The notes beneath the pieces were generated by a model. The model ran no database searches. It saw nothing but the letters and a program-made list of their open reading frames with translations, and was not told the DNA's origin. The position numbers were made by a program, and so were the translations under genes. From Apricaphanius iberus (Eukaryota; Chordata; Actinopteri; Cyprinodontiformes; Aphaniidae), in NCBI GenBank assembly GCA_028564705.1, contig JAPXFQ010001301.1, positions 496,001-560,000 on the forward strand: a DNA stretch of 64,000 nt, written 5' to 3'. Below, in pieces: positions 21,840-32,566 of the stretch (its first letter is position 1; each line of letters begins with the position of its first letter).

Positions 21840-22181
21840 ATAAGCGGTCATCTGCCACGAGGTCTGGGGGTCTGAAAAGACAGAGAAGAGACATCATAGA
21901 GGATGCTCAGTGACTTTGAGCGTCATCTGGACCAATGTTTCCCCATTCAGCAGGGGACTTTATAGCTGAGCAGGGTACCAGACCATGTGGAGCTTCTATG
22001 GGGAGAAAAACACTGAGAGAAAACTGGGTTAACAATCACAATAACAGCAGAAAAAAATATATCTGGAAGTGGTAGAAGAAAAAAGTAGAAAAGAGAAGGA
22101 AAGTGGTCAGTCTGTCCTCCAACAGTCTAAGCCTATGGCAGCATAACTCAAAAAAATATCTCAGGATAACCTAAGCTACTA

Positions 22182-22412
22182 TCAATAAGCTTTATCAAAA
22201 AGGAAGGTTTTAAGCCTAGTCTTAAAAACAGACAGAGTATCTGCCTCATGGACTAAAACTGGGAGCTGGTTCCATAGGAAAGGAGCCTGATGACTAAAAG
22301 ATCTGCCTCCAATTCTACTTTTAGAAATCCTAGGAACTACCATAAGACCTGCATTCTGAGACCAAAGTGCTCTGTTAGGAACATATGGAACAATCAGATC
22401 TCTGATGTACAA
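22182..22412 (-). pseudogene. L2-type LINE ORF2 C-terminal fragment
   Basis: This minus-strand open frame of 76 codons reads DLIVPYVPNRALWSQNAGL, SKSRIGGRSFSHQAPFLWNQ and SVFKTRLKTFLFDKAY. It is the characteristic C-terminus of the ORF2 protein in L2-like fish LINEs, after the reverse transcriptase. The rest of ORF2 is absent because the copy is 5'-truncated. Confidence 0.8.
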
Positions 22413-22560
22413 TGGAGCTGATTATTAAGGGCTTTATAAGTAAGGAGGAGACACCGAGGTTCTTTACATTATTACCAGAGGCCAAATTAATGTCATCCAG
22501 ATGAAGTGATTGATTGACAAAAAGGAAATTGTTGAAAGTTTGTGGTGAGAGGTTGCACAG

Positions 22561-22764
22561 CCTTAAAACATATATATAAATTGTAAAAAATAAAGATGAG
22601 TACTTCGCAGATTTTGCCTGTCATGGGTTATTTTTAGAACCTTAGCCCACCATATTTATTTTTTATGATGTGCATCTTCTTTGGGATCATTTATAACCCC
22701 ACAATAAACGAGGGACCACTGTATATGTATACATGTCATCAGTATGTGTGCTCACAGCTTTCCC

Positions 22765-22819
<55 letters not shown>

Positions 22820-24340
22820 TGCTCTGCATAAATGAGTACACCCCACTACATTTGTCAGAAAACCTTTAGCTTCTTTTCAGAATCATCATTTTGTATCATA
22901 TATTATATCATGCCTCATTCACGAGCTTACCATTCAGGCTGCAGTTATGCATCTGGCCTGAGGGGGCTCTCACGAGCAAAAAGTAGTTTATACTAGGCTT
23001 AAAAGAACAATTTTAGGACTTTTTGATTGAGACGGATTGACACAGCGACATTATCCGTCAACACTAGGGCTCTCCATCACCTACGCAAGGACGAACTGAG
23101 TCAAGCCCATAGACTGTAAAAAAGAATAGACAGCGCCTCCTCACTCCTCCCCGTTTACCAGAATGACTTTCATGGGGGAATTCATGGAGGATTCCCAGAC
23201 TCCTCCTCCCCAGCTCTGACGAAGCATGTTCCTAAAAAGGGCATAGGGGCGGGATCTTCACTGTAGACTCTGCCCTCGCGGGGCGTGTATATGTGTGTAG
23301 TTTGGTCGTAATCACGCCCATTCTGCTCCCGCGTCTTTAGCTCTGATTCTAAACTTGGCTCGGTCCCCTCATTAATTATGCAAGATTTTAAATAACTATC
23401 TTACGAAAGCCAGCCTGGTGCCCAGGTTTTTTATGAGCCCAGTGTTATCTCATGAAGAATATGTAGCCATAGAAAGTTTTAAAACAATGGGGCACCAGGC
23501 ATTAAAGTTGTTTTTAACGTGTCTAAAGTCCAATGCTTTTCAATGGGGGCCTAGCGGCCAAATGGAGGTACTACAGCAATGGAGGAGCAATGGCGGCCTC
23601 CATGGTATGCGGTCACAAAGCAGAGCAGCCAGCGGCCATTGGTCAAGCCACATTTTCTAACATTTTCTAACTATCCGTCTCCATCAGTATGCCTGTGATT
23701 GGTCAGATCAGCAATAGTCAGAGATCGTTTCACCAGAACAAGGGTCTACAGTCACTCTAATCAGTAGTTAATGCAGTGTTTGGGCACTACATGCTTTATT
23801 TTTTTGCAAAAAATGTAGTCAATAAAGCTTATTTCAGCTGCTAAATCTACCAGGCTATAGACGGAGCCTATCCAGGCTTTAGACAAAACCCAAACATACA
23901 CATCTGAGTATGGCAAGTAATCTTTCTAGCCCAGTATATAAAAAAGCCGTGGGTGTTGTTTGAACCCGTTTACTGAACATTCTGAGATGCTACAGATCAA
24001 TAAATTAACCACACAATGCTGTTGTAAGATCACATAAGTAGCTTGATAAAATGCTAACACACATTAGCTTTAGCATTTAGCTACTTACTTCTCCATCCAT
24101 CAGGCGTCTTTGTTCTTTGATCCAGCTGCTATTCTTTAGGAATGTAGAATTAATCCTGTAATTCATGCAGCCAAACAGGCGTTTTCAAAGAAAAAGTAAA
24201 ATAAAAATAAAAAAAGTTTCGTTCAGCTGGTAAAACCCAAGCCGCTATGAGCTTTGAGAAGGTGGAGGGTGTGTTTGCAACTCTACCTGAGGTTAGCTGC
24301 TCTGTCTGCAGGGGCGGTGCAGTTACCCTGAGCACTTCCT
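22561..24340. other. Non-coding stretch with (TA)n and unassigned repeats
   Basis: A (TA)n run at 22765-22814 leads into a Tc1-like terminus at 22815-22850 (CACAGTGCTCTGCATAAATG). The GC-richer part, about 23020-23700, contains text such as CAAGCCCATAGACTGTAAAA that suggests a dispersed repeat. I could not assign it and see no coding potential. Confidence 0.4.
22765..22814. repeat. (TA)n microsatellite
   Basis: A TA run of about 50 bases with one TTT interruption. Confidence 0.95.
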
Positions 24341-24381
24341 AGTGGTAACAGTGACGTAAAATACGTCACTATGTTACCACT
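24341..24381. repeat. Short palindrome with two CRE-like half sites
   Basis: AGTGGTAACAGTGACGTA is followed after a few A bases by TACGTCACTATGTTACCACT, its inverse except for two extra bases. It places two TGACGTA motifs head to head. It may be the tip of a decayed foldback or MITE rather than a regulatory site. Confidence 0.6.
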
Positions 24382-27069
24382 CAGTCGTTTTCTTGGAGAG
24401 GGAGGTGCAGCTGCTCAGAGAGCAGGATTCAGGATGATTACTCAGACATGCTGGAATTAAGCCAAAAAAACACTGTGAAAATTCCATTACCAGATGATTG
24501 AAAACTCCAAAAAAGTGAATTAGCTTGATATAGGCCCTTTAAATGAACTCTTTTATTTCAGCTGGTTGGGTGTTGTGTGAGCTCCAAAGTCTCAAGATCA
24601 TGACAATAGCATTTAAAAAAAGCCAACCTGTTTCTGAGATTGGCTGTGTTTATATACACATATTTTGTAAAAGTCAGTAAAACCTGTAAGTAAAGGTGAG
24701 GGTCAGAGAGAGACAAACTGTCAAACAAGCTTTGCAAGCACTCCACAAATACGAAAGGAATTGGATTGTTGGTTTGATTGAGGTTTGGTTGATTTATCAT
24801 AGTCTTACACACCATGGAACATGTACTGTACTCTGTACTACAACTTAATACAGGTTGACACAATAAGTGTGGGCAGCCTCAGACAATTGTAACATGTAAA
24901 AAACTATTTGCTGGATACATAACTGCAAAGCTTTACCTTTTAAAGTTTGTTGTGTGCAGCTAAACTGCTTAATTTCTCTCTAGAGAATCCTCTAAATTAA
25001 TCACCTACACTCACTATTTGTCTGTTTGGTGATAAGCTCCAGCAACTGCCTGCTACCATTCTGCCTAATAGGGTCCAAATTCAACCTCCATGGCTGTTTG
25101 CTTTACTTAGTACTGCAGTGATTTTGTCAGTGATTATGAATAAAGGTGGGTAAATTTCAAAAGCTCAAGGACATTGTTGGGTTCATTTTTTGATTTTATA
25201 TTATTATTATACCCAATTTATTTTCTAGGATAAATTGTATTACTGTATCTACCTAGAACATGAGTGTTCTCTATGAATCAGAAAAATACCAGCAAAACTA
25301 TATTTTATTTGATCATATTATGCACATTTTACCTTTTTTATGAGTTTCCTTTGGTAGTCAAGCTCCTTATTGTGAAGACTTCAGTCTAGAAGAGCAAAAC
25401 AAATCACTTCTGTTGCACCATGAAGTTTTATCAATAACATGACCTTGATCTTAGTGTTTCACTCTTCATCGTATTCTCTTTCTCCACACTCCAGTGTCTA
25501 TTGAGCAAAGGCTATTATAATTTCAGTTATATTATAATTTGAAATGCCCTAATTAAAACTGTGGTGCTTCATCTCTTTAATTGAATGCTGCTGATTGAAT
25601 TTCAGTGACAGTAACTACCATTGTCTGTAAAACCCCAGGGAGGTTTTTTATTAGACATTTTCAGCTTTCCTCTCATTTACCATGGCTATTTCAGGTCATT
25701 GTTGCTTTTTCTGTTAATATCCTGTAATATACTTTGCTAAAATATAAAGTTGGTCCATTATTCACTGATGATATTTGATTCAAATGTATTGGCAGCGTAT
25801 TTGAGTGAAGTAGGGCCAGCTGAACTGAACTTTTATTTTTCTATACTCTACAGGTTTCACTTTAAGTTCTGTTGTCTGTAACTAGTTTGCTTTGTGGTTG
25901 TAACAAAGTATATGCAAAAAATGTTGCTGCACTCAGCAGCATTCCCCTTAAGATGGTTGATTTCACTACTTTTTAAGGATCACAAGCATTCAGATTTTCT
26001 ATAAAGACTACAGTACTGCTTATCAACAGAAATGCAAAGAGCTGTCCTCCCAGCCAACAGCACAAATCAAACTGCTGCTTAAATGTGTGGTAGGTTTCTT
26101 CATTGCTCATTCAACTACATTTGGAAAGGAAGTAAAATACCAGAATATCCCTTTAAACTACTATGTGAAAGCTGTTCTAAAGAAAAATGGGAAAAAACTA
26201 AATGCATCAATATGCAAATCAGTACTCCAAGCTTCAGGTGAACTAAAGATTTGAGATTTAAAGTAAATTCAATTTTTGTTGCAGTTTTAAAGTTATCAAT
26301 AAATTATGATCAAATCAGCCAATGCAAGTGTTCAAACTTTGTCAGAGCCTTAATCTAAGCTTGTGGAAGCAAGGGTCACAATAGAGCAATCACTTCGGGC
26401 TGCCTTCCAATGCATCTGTAGCCATACAATACAGATCCCACTCACTGAGGAACAGAATGGATAAGTAACTGCATAGAACTGGATAAAATACTAATAATTA
26501 ACATGAACTGATTTAGACGTCATTGGGTTGAACAAAGATAAGGTTTCGGCAATGTCTCATAAACTTTAGGCAGGTTCTGGAAACCAGTGCAAAAGGCAGG
26601 TGGTTCTAAGAACAGAGCTCTGAAAAGCAGAGACAAAAAAACAAAACAAGTCTGGAACTCAAGGAACCACAATGATTAATGGAAACATTTCAAGTCACAT
26701 TTATGACCCCAAGATTTTTGTTCAAAAATGGATTTCTTACTTTTAGTGTATTTTTCCTAATTGTATTATTGTTATTTGTAGTGGCAGTATGGGTAAAAAA
26801 AAATGTCTGTTTGTTTTTAGGATTTCTTTCCACAGTTGCAGAAGGAGCAGATGTAGGACATTTGTTGGTTATGTTTTACTTTTTATCTCCACAGCTAATA
26901 GCAATCATGAACAGGGCTTTAACCCTGGAGAACCCAAGAACCTTTGTATTATTTTAGAAAATTATAAACTATGCATTAATTGATTTCTATAAGTTCACTA
27001 AACATCAAATTATCCACTTTTTCAACTTCAACCCTTTATTTCCTAATTTATTTCCTAATTTATTTCTTT
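24382..27069. other. AT-rich non-coding stretch
   Basis: No gene, RNA gene or transposon was recognised in these 2.7 kb, which have many stops in all frames. This is the longest apparently unique piece left of PAXIP1. Confidence 0.45.
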
Positions 27070-27320
27070 TGCCATGTATGTGTTTTTGTGGGACAATTCG
27101 GCTCGATCTGTGTGCTAGAAGTCTCTGCAAATGGCACATCTTCATCACTGGAAGAGCTACTGGACGAGTCACTGTCTTGGGCAGAAAATTCACCACTATG
27201 ACTTCTTTGCGGTTGAAACAATTAATCAGAATCGCCATCGCTGTCTAATTCAGGGCCAAAGTCACTATCATCAGCTTCAAGTTGCTTCAATACTTGTTTT
27301 ACAGTGAACTTTCTGTGTTG
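27070..27320 (-). pseudogene. piggyBac-like transposase N-terminal fragment
   Basis: The minus strand reads KFTVKQVLKQLEADDSDFGP, ELDSDGDSD, a stop, then AQDSDSSSSSSSDEDVPFAE. An (R)RFTxxQVLxxL start followed by a long acidic/serine tract is how many piggyBac-type transposases begin. The conserved DDE domain is missing. Nearby (27436-27510), repeated GGGT(T/C)ATTTTTGACC motifs may belong to a terminus, but orientation and TTAA site do not fit cleanly. The assignment is tentative. Confidence 0.4.
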
Positions 27321-28107
27321 CTTTCCCTGCCCTGCACTACACAGGTAACTTAGTAACATTTATTATACAAATGAATGTATTTCAAGGCTTAAGTCAAATA
27401 CCGAACTGTAACTATTCGCATTCTACAAAGTCACTCAATGAACCAAAGGGTTATTTTTGACCTGACATTTTTTAACCCATATACCCAGAGGGTCATTTTT
27501 GACCCATCACTTTTTAACTAGCTCAGAGTCACTAATTTCTACACAAAGGATATAAAACTTACTACCAAGCGTTCTGCAAGTTAATACAAAGTAGATTAAC
27601 AAAAAATCCACAATTTAACCAACTGTTGGTTTGCTGAGGAGATGATTTTGTTTGGAGAGGTTTCCAGCTCAACAAAACAGCATGTAGTCAGCCATCTTCT
27701 CACTACCACTCTGGTTCGTGTCAGTTCGATATGCATCCACTAGATGTCTCTATGCAGGGGTCAGAAGTGGAACTCTAGGCTTTAGAAGTAAAATTTGACA
27801 ATTGTTTTATGTTTGTTCATTTTGAGTAGGAGCAAATAACAGCGGCCAAATTTGACCCCATGGGTTCTTTAATATCTTCAAGAAAGGGGTGGAATCAGAA
27901 TCAGAAAACTGATTCTGATCTGAATGGATTGCTATTGGGAGATAATTAGATAATTGTCTGAGTTGAATACAATGATTCAACTCAGATTTAAACTAAATTG
28001 AAGAGTTTTTTGGGGTTTGGGGGATAAACCTAAGAACATTCTTTCATATTGATCATCAATCATCTTGACAAATTTCCTCTTGTATAAGAAGTTAAAGAAG
28101 CTTGGCT
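27321..28107. other. Non-coding stretch
   Basis: Apart from the GGGTCATTTTTGACCC motifs near 27440-27510, nothing is recognised. Confidence 0.4.
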
Positions 28108-28599
28108 CAGGGGCAATTCTAGTATCAGAAATTTAGGGGTGCTGAGCACCCAGAGAGCTGTCCGGCCAGGCAACACACATTTGACCGTTTTGTAAATTTT
28201 AACACAACAGGAGATATAATGTCAATGGGCATCCAGTCACTTAGTCCGTAGCACCTTGGTTTTTATATCAGCACATGCATCTAACATAAGACTTAAAAAG
28301 TCACTGCTTATGAAAATATCACAAACTGACTGAATCTATCAGAAATGATCAATGAATGAATTAAAATAACTAGAAAAGCAGAACTTGTAAAGCTTATCCC
28401 TCTGCCAAGAACCTCAGTGCAGTTCAGATTCCTCCGTAATACATAATCTTCCCCAAAATGTAATCACTCGCTCCTTGGTCCATTTATGACATTTCCTGAA
28501 TATTGAGTTACTTTGTTAACAGTGTTATTTTTATTCATTCATTTTATAATATGTTACTCCATAGTTTACTGTCTGTTTTCACTTGCCTTTTATTCTTAT

Positions 28600-28735
28600 T
28601 AATTTTATGTGTGTGTTGCCTTAACATGTAAATTTCCACACTGTGGGATCAATAGTCTTTTCATTTATTAATTCATTAATTCATTCATTCATTCATTCGT
28701 TCATGTATTCATTCATTCATGTATTCATTCATTCA
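28600..28735 (+). repeat. LINE tail with (ATTC)n microsatellite
   Basis: AAATTTCCACACTGTGGGAT is followed by a long run of ATTC/ATTCATT units to about 28735. This is the same type of LINE tail as at 1637-1700, here with an expanded tetranucleotide repeat. Confidence 0.65.
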
Positions 28736-28839
28736 GACACAAAAAGATAAAGATCTTCAAAATAATAACCTCTTTAGCAGATTTATCTTAGTGATAAGAA
28801 ATATCTGAAACATATAAAAACATTAGAAAACCTTTTGAA

Positions 28840-29737
28840 TCATATCAAAGGGCAATTTACGTAAAGGTATTATCGCAGAACTGTCATTATTTGTTATCAA
28901 AATCGGTTGAAAATGCAGATCATAAACGAGAAGCATGGAAAGGACGATCTAGGCACAGATATATCATCAGAGGACTGGTGTTATATATGCACTAAGGCTC
29001 ACACCCAATCAGTCAAAACAAGATTTAGACTGTTGCACTATAAATGGCTGATGAGAATCTATATCATGGCAGTCAAATTAAATAAATACAATAGGACCAT
29101 CCCAGATACGTGTACAAAATGCACGGAGGCCAAAGTCACATTATTCCATTGTGTGTGGCAATGCAGCAGGATAAAATCTTTTTGGGAAGAAGTTAAAGAG
29201 CAATAGAAAAAAATGATTTCAAAAAAACATTCTAATGGATCCTGGGTTCTTTGTCACATGCCAAAACATCTATTGCAATGTTTTGGAAGAAGATCAGCAG
29301 ACCAAGTGTTACGTATTGGTTGAGACAGATGTTGACAACCTTTCCTTTGGAGAGAGTGATTTACATATGAAAAGGATGGCAAGGTATATTCGAAGAGATC
29401 TGGAAACCATTTAATGCTTTTGTTAATAGTATAGATTTAGCAAATGACAATAAAGAGAACAAGTAGTCATGTAAACCGTGCAACAGGATTAGTGAGTTCA
29501 GCTACCCGTAATTGTAATAAGCCCTTGAAATATGCACATAATGGTTTTCTTTTTTGGGGGGGCGTTGATAAGTGTTTGTGAAGTATATATGTACTATTTG
29601 TCTGTTCGGTTTGCTCTGTTTACAACACTTGTACCATAACAGATGTCTTGGTTATTGGAGCATTTGAAATAACTACTTATATGTAAACGCAAGTGTATGT
29701 AAGAAAATGTTATAAAATATATTGTTTAGAAAAAAAT
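28840..29737 (+). mobile_element. 5'-truncated L1-like (Tx1-type) LINE with 13-bp TSD
   Basis: AAAACCTTTTGAA occurs at 28827-28839 and again at 29738-29750. Between them the plus strand encodes an ORF2 C-terminal region: WCYICTKAHTQSVKTRFRLL, HYKWLMRIYI, and a CCHC-like TCTKCTEAKVTLFHCVWQC at 28907-29206. After frame changes comes SRPSVTYWLRQMLTTFPLER, a segment seen at the end of L1-like ORF2 proteins. The copy ends in an A-rich stretch with AATAAA next to the duplication. It lacks RT and endonuclease. Confidence 0.8.
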
Positions 29738-30336
29738 AAAACCTTTTGAAATATTAAGAAATTAGTTTATCTAATGTTCTACTGCAGTTTGGTGGACTTC
29801 AGATGCCATAACCAAACAAAATGCTTGAAAGAATGCAAAAACCTGCTTTTTCTGAATTAACAAAACAAAAATATGAATATAAAGCTAACAAGAAAATAAA
29901 TGAATTAAAAGCTAAGTTTTTTCTGAATTAAAGGTTGTTGTTTTTTTAACCAATACAAGCTATTATTTCTGAATTAACAAAAAAAAAAAATCACCTTTTT
30001 TGAAAAAATAAAATTTTTACAAAAAGTATTTCATAACAAGATGTGTTTTTTGTTATTGGTGATTTACTAATAGAAAATACATTAATAGATATCAATACAG
30101 TGTTTTTACAAGATGATCTGTAGGAATAACTAAAGCAACCTAAAGTGTCCATGTTCAGTGCAAGGTGACACACATACCTCAACTCAAAGAAACAAGAACT
30201 AAAACATGTCCTGTTTGTTTAGTTAAATTACCTTTACTTTGTTTGTAATTTAGATGCTGACAAATACTCATCTCAAAAATATTAATATAGTTTTTCTCTT
30301 ACCTAAAATATATCTTGTTGATATTGTTGTTAATAC

Positions 30337-30999
30337 TACTGAGCCCCGCAGGGGACATGGTGGAGAAAATATTTTAAGGTGAGGAAAAAGAAAAAAAAAA
30401 AGGATTTTGCGAGATCTTGAGAAACTTTTGCATTATCTCGAGAAAGTTTTGCGTTATCTTGAGAAAATCCAACTCCTTCAACACCAGCCATACGTCCTCT
30501 TTTCTCACACATTGTCCATTTTCTCTGCATTTTGCACACATCCAACGATAGCCATGTAATTGTCCAGAGTATTGCAACTGGTGGCTAATGAACTCAATCA
30601 GATCCACTAGTTCAGAAGCTGTTTACGACACGACAGTCCTTTTGTGCGCAAAATCCTGTGGGCAATGTCTTTCACTTATATGAAAACCATGTCTAGAGCT
30701 AAGCACTGACTCAAAATAAAACTCTATTAAGCTCTCCCGTCTGTGAGTGTCTTCCATCATAGCAGTCCACAAGGCTGCAGCAAACTGAGTCGGTAACACT
30801 GTAAATGCAGGAATGGCTTTTTGAAAAGTTCTCCATATATCGCAAAAGTTTCTCAAGATAACGCAAACATTTCTCAAGATAACACAAAACTTTCTAAAGA
30901 TAACGCAAAATAATCTCAAGATTTCGCAAAATCCATTTATTTTTATTTTTTTCTCACCTTAAAATATTTTCTCCACCATGTCCCCTGCGGGGCTCAGTA
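30337..30999 (-). mobile_element. IS3EU-like DNA transposon derivative with 6-bp TSD
   Basis: Long inverted termini begin TACTGAGCCCCGCAGGGGAC and match the right end inverted over about 65 bases. The 6 bases TAATAC flank it (30331-30336, 31000-31005). Inside the ends lie subterminal repeats of the type TCTCAAGATAACGCAAAA, four on the right and three inverted on the left. The minus strand keeps two transposase-like pieces: ESLIEFYFESVL…HGFHISERH, and DLIEFISHQLQYSGQLHGYR with WMCAKCRENGQCVRKEDV. I recall these from integrase-type proteins assigned to IS3EU transposons. The DDE core is missing; at 663 bp it is non-autonomous. Confidence 0.7.
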
Positions 31000-31630
31000 T
31001 AATACAGAAAAAGTGAGCTTTTCTTTTTTTTTTTATCATTTTGCAGTACACTTCAGTAGGATGTAAAAGGTAACAATAACTATCTTAACACAATATATTG
31101 GCATGTATTAACTAATTTTCAGCAAACATTATCTGCATGCAAAAACACAACTCAATGTACAGTTTGTTTAGTAGAAAACAGCAAATCCTCTTATCTTTTA
31201 TGGTTTGCTGAACATTCAGCTCTCTGCAACAGACTCCCGCTGGAGATTCACCAGACGCACATACGTGTATGATGCGTTTAAAGACGGCTCGAAAAAAATA
31301 TAGTTGCGTAAAAACAAAATAAAAAAAATGTATACTGTTGTAATTTTTTTTAAATATTACGTTTCAGGAAATGATTTAGGTCTTTTTACACGTTTGTATA
31401 TTGTAAAAAATAATAATAATAAAAAAAAGAACATTATCCAGTTTTAGGGGGTGCTTTGACTCAGTTTGGGGTTGCACCCCCAAAAATGACCTAAAATCGC
31501 CCCTGGCTTGGCTCATGACCTTTAGTTGTGGAGTTAGTTTACGATTGCTTGATGCAGCAGCGACATTAAGGTAACCTAAACCAGAATCCCATGTCTGCTA
31601 ATCTCTTATCTCATCATTTGCTTTAAACTA

Positions 31631-32566
31631 CTAACGCTTAATACGAACGATGAATGCACGTGTAGCGGGACTTCCACCTCCAAACACCCGTTCAACCGTC
31701 GACCTGGTGCATGTGTGGGCCTCATTAAACCTCTCCTCCTGAGGTGTTGCTGGATTGGTCACCGGCATCACGAGGTAACTCCGGAGAGGGTAGCCACTGT
31801 CCCAAAGGAGGAAACTCCAACCAAACTCTCCTCTACCAGCCTTCTGCCCCACAGCGGAGTTGGCCCACATGAAGCTGTCATGTGTGCCCCCTGGCCACCT
31901 GGCGATGATGTCTATGATGAGGCCGTTGTGTTGATGGCCGCGTAATGTTTCCTGCTGATCCAGCACAGATCCACCAAGGAAGGGTTGAGGATGGGAATAA
32001 GGGTGCCGTCCTTCACACCAAACACCCGAGGGATCCCAGCCACTGCGTGGAACCCCTGATGATGGACCTGGCGGACCTCGTCCCGTGTGGTGGGCATCTA
32101 AATGTGGGTACGGGCATGGCGCAGGAGTATCAGTGTCACAACTGCCACACTCCGGGACACAGATGCTTTGCTGAGGCCTGTGCCGTCCCCTACCACCTCC
32201 AGGAAGCTCCCCACTGCATAAAAACCACAGAGCAGCCAGGAGCTGCATATCCGGGCTGAGGGCAAAATTGCGGCGGGTTGCTTTCTGGATATGTGGAGAC
32301 ACCAGAGTGATCAGCCGTCGGATCGTCGCACAGGGAAGCCGGTACTTTTCCTGGACAGCCCGGTCTGACAGTACATTGAGTGGGGAGAAGTGCTGACGCA
32401 CATAAACATTTATATAAACTGTCTGGCTCCGCGCTCGGCGACGCTGTTGATTAGCAGCGAGAATGTGCTGTATTGCATCATGGTTTCTCACACACGCAGA
32501 CTTTGGCAACGCCTTTATATAGAGTAGCAGGTGAAGCCTCTCTGGATTAGGTTCAGCTGAGTTCAA
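31631..32566 (-). pseudogene. HARBI1-like (PIF/Harbinger) transposase, frameshifted
   Basis: The minus strand encodes a DDE nuclease-type transposase of about 310 residues, near the usual family length. The N-terminal part reads LSDRAVQEKYRLPCATIRRL then LSPDMQLLAALWFLCSGE, the helix-turn-helix region of PIF/Harbinger proteins. The three catalytic motifs are VFGVKDGTLIPI (about 32001-32020), RWPGGTHDSFMW (about 31870-31893) and STVERVFGG (about 31677-31700). The first lies in a different frame (31912-32097) from the other two, so two compensating frameshifts break the protein after GELP and before IIDIIARWP. No inverted termini were found. HARBI1 itself is a domesticated relative, but this copy looks like a transposon gene. 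Confidence 0.8.

Larger units (their letters stand above)
20411..22560 (-). mobile_element. L2-type LINE 3' end, split by a hAT element
   Basis: In minus-strand sense this runs from the ORF2 C-terminus (22412-22182) through a long 3' UTR to a tail reading GGCGCTATATAAATAAAAGT then CAATTGAATTGAA at 20411. The 3' UTR contains GAAGAAACCTCCGGCAGAAC (plus strand, 20682-20701), widespread in fish. It is interrupted cleanly by the hAT insertion at 20719-21839. The limit near 22560 is approximate. Confidence 0.7.
28108..31505. mobile_element. hAT element carrying nested insertions
   Basis: The termini are CAGGGGCAATTCTAG and CTAAAATCGCCCCTG. The 8 bases GCTTGGCT flank it at 28100-28107 and 31506-31513. 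Total length is 3398 bp, of which a LINE (28840-29737) and an IS3EU-like element (30337-30999) are later insertions. A LINE tail with an ATTC repeat lies at 28600-28735. No hAT transposase could be read in what is left, so the element was probably non-autonomous when it was hit. Confidence 0.85.

Noticed and set aside
28665..28735. Spaced repeats that might suggest a CRISPR-like array
   Set aside because: Simple ATTC tetranucleotide microsatellite in a eukaryotic genome; no unique spacers.
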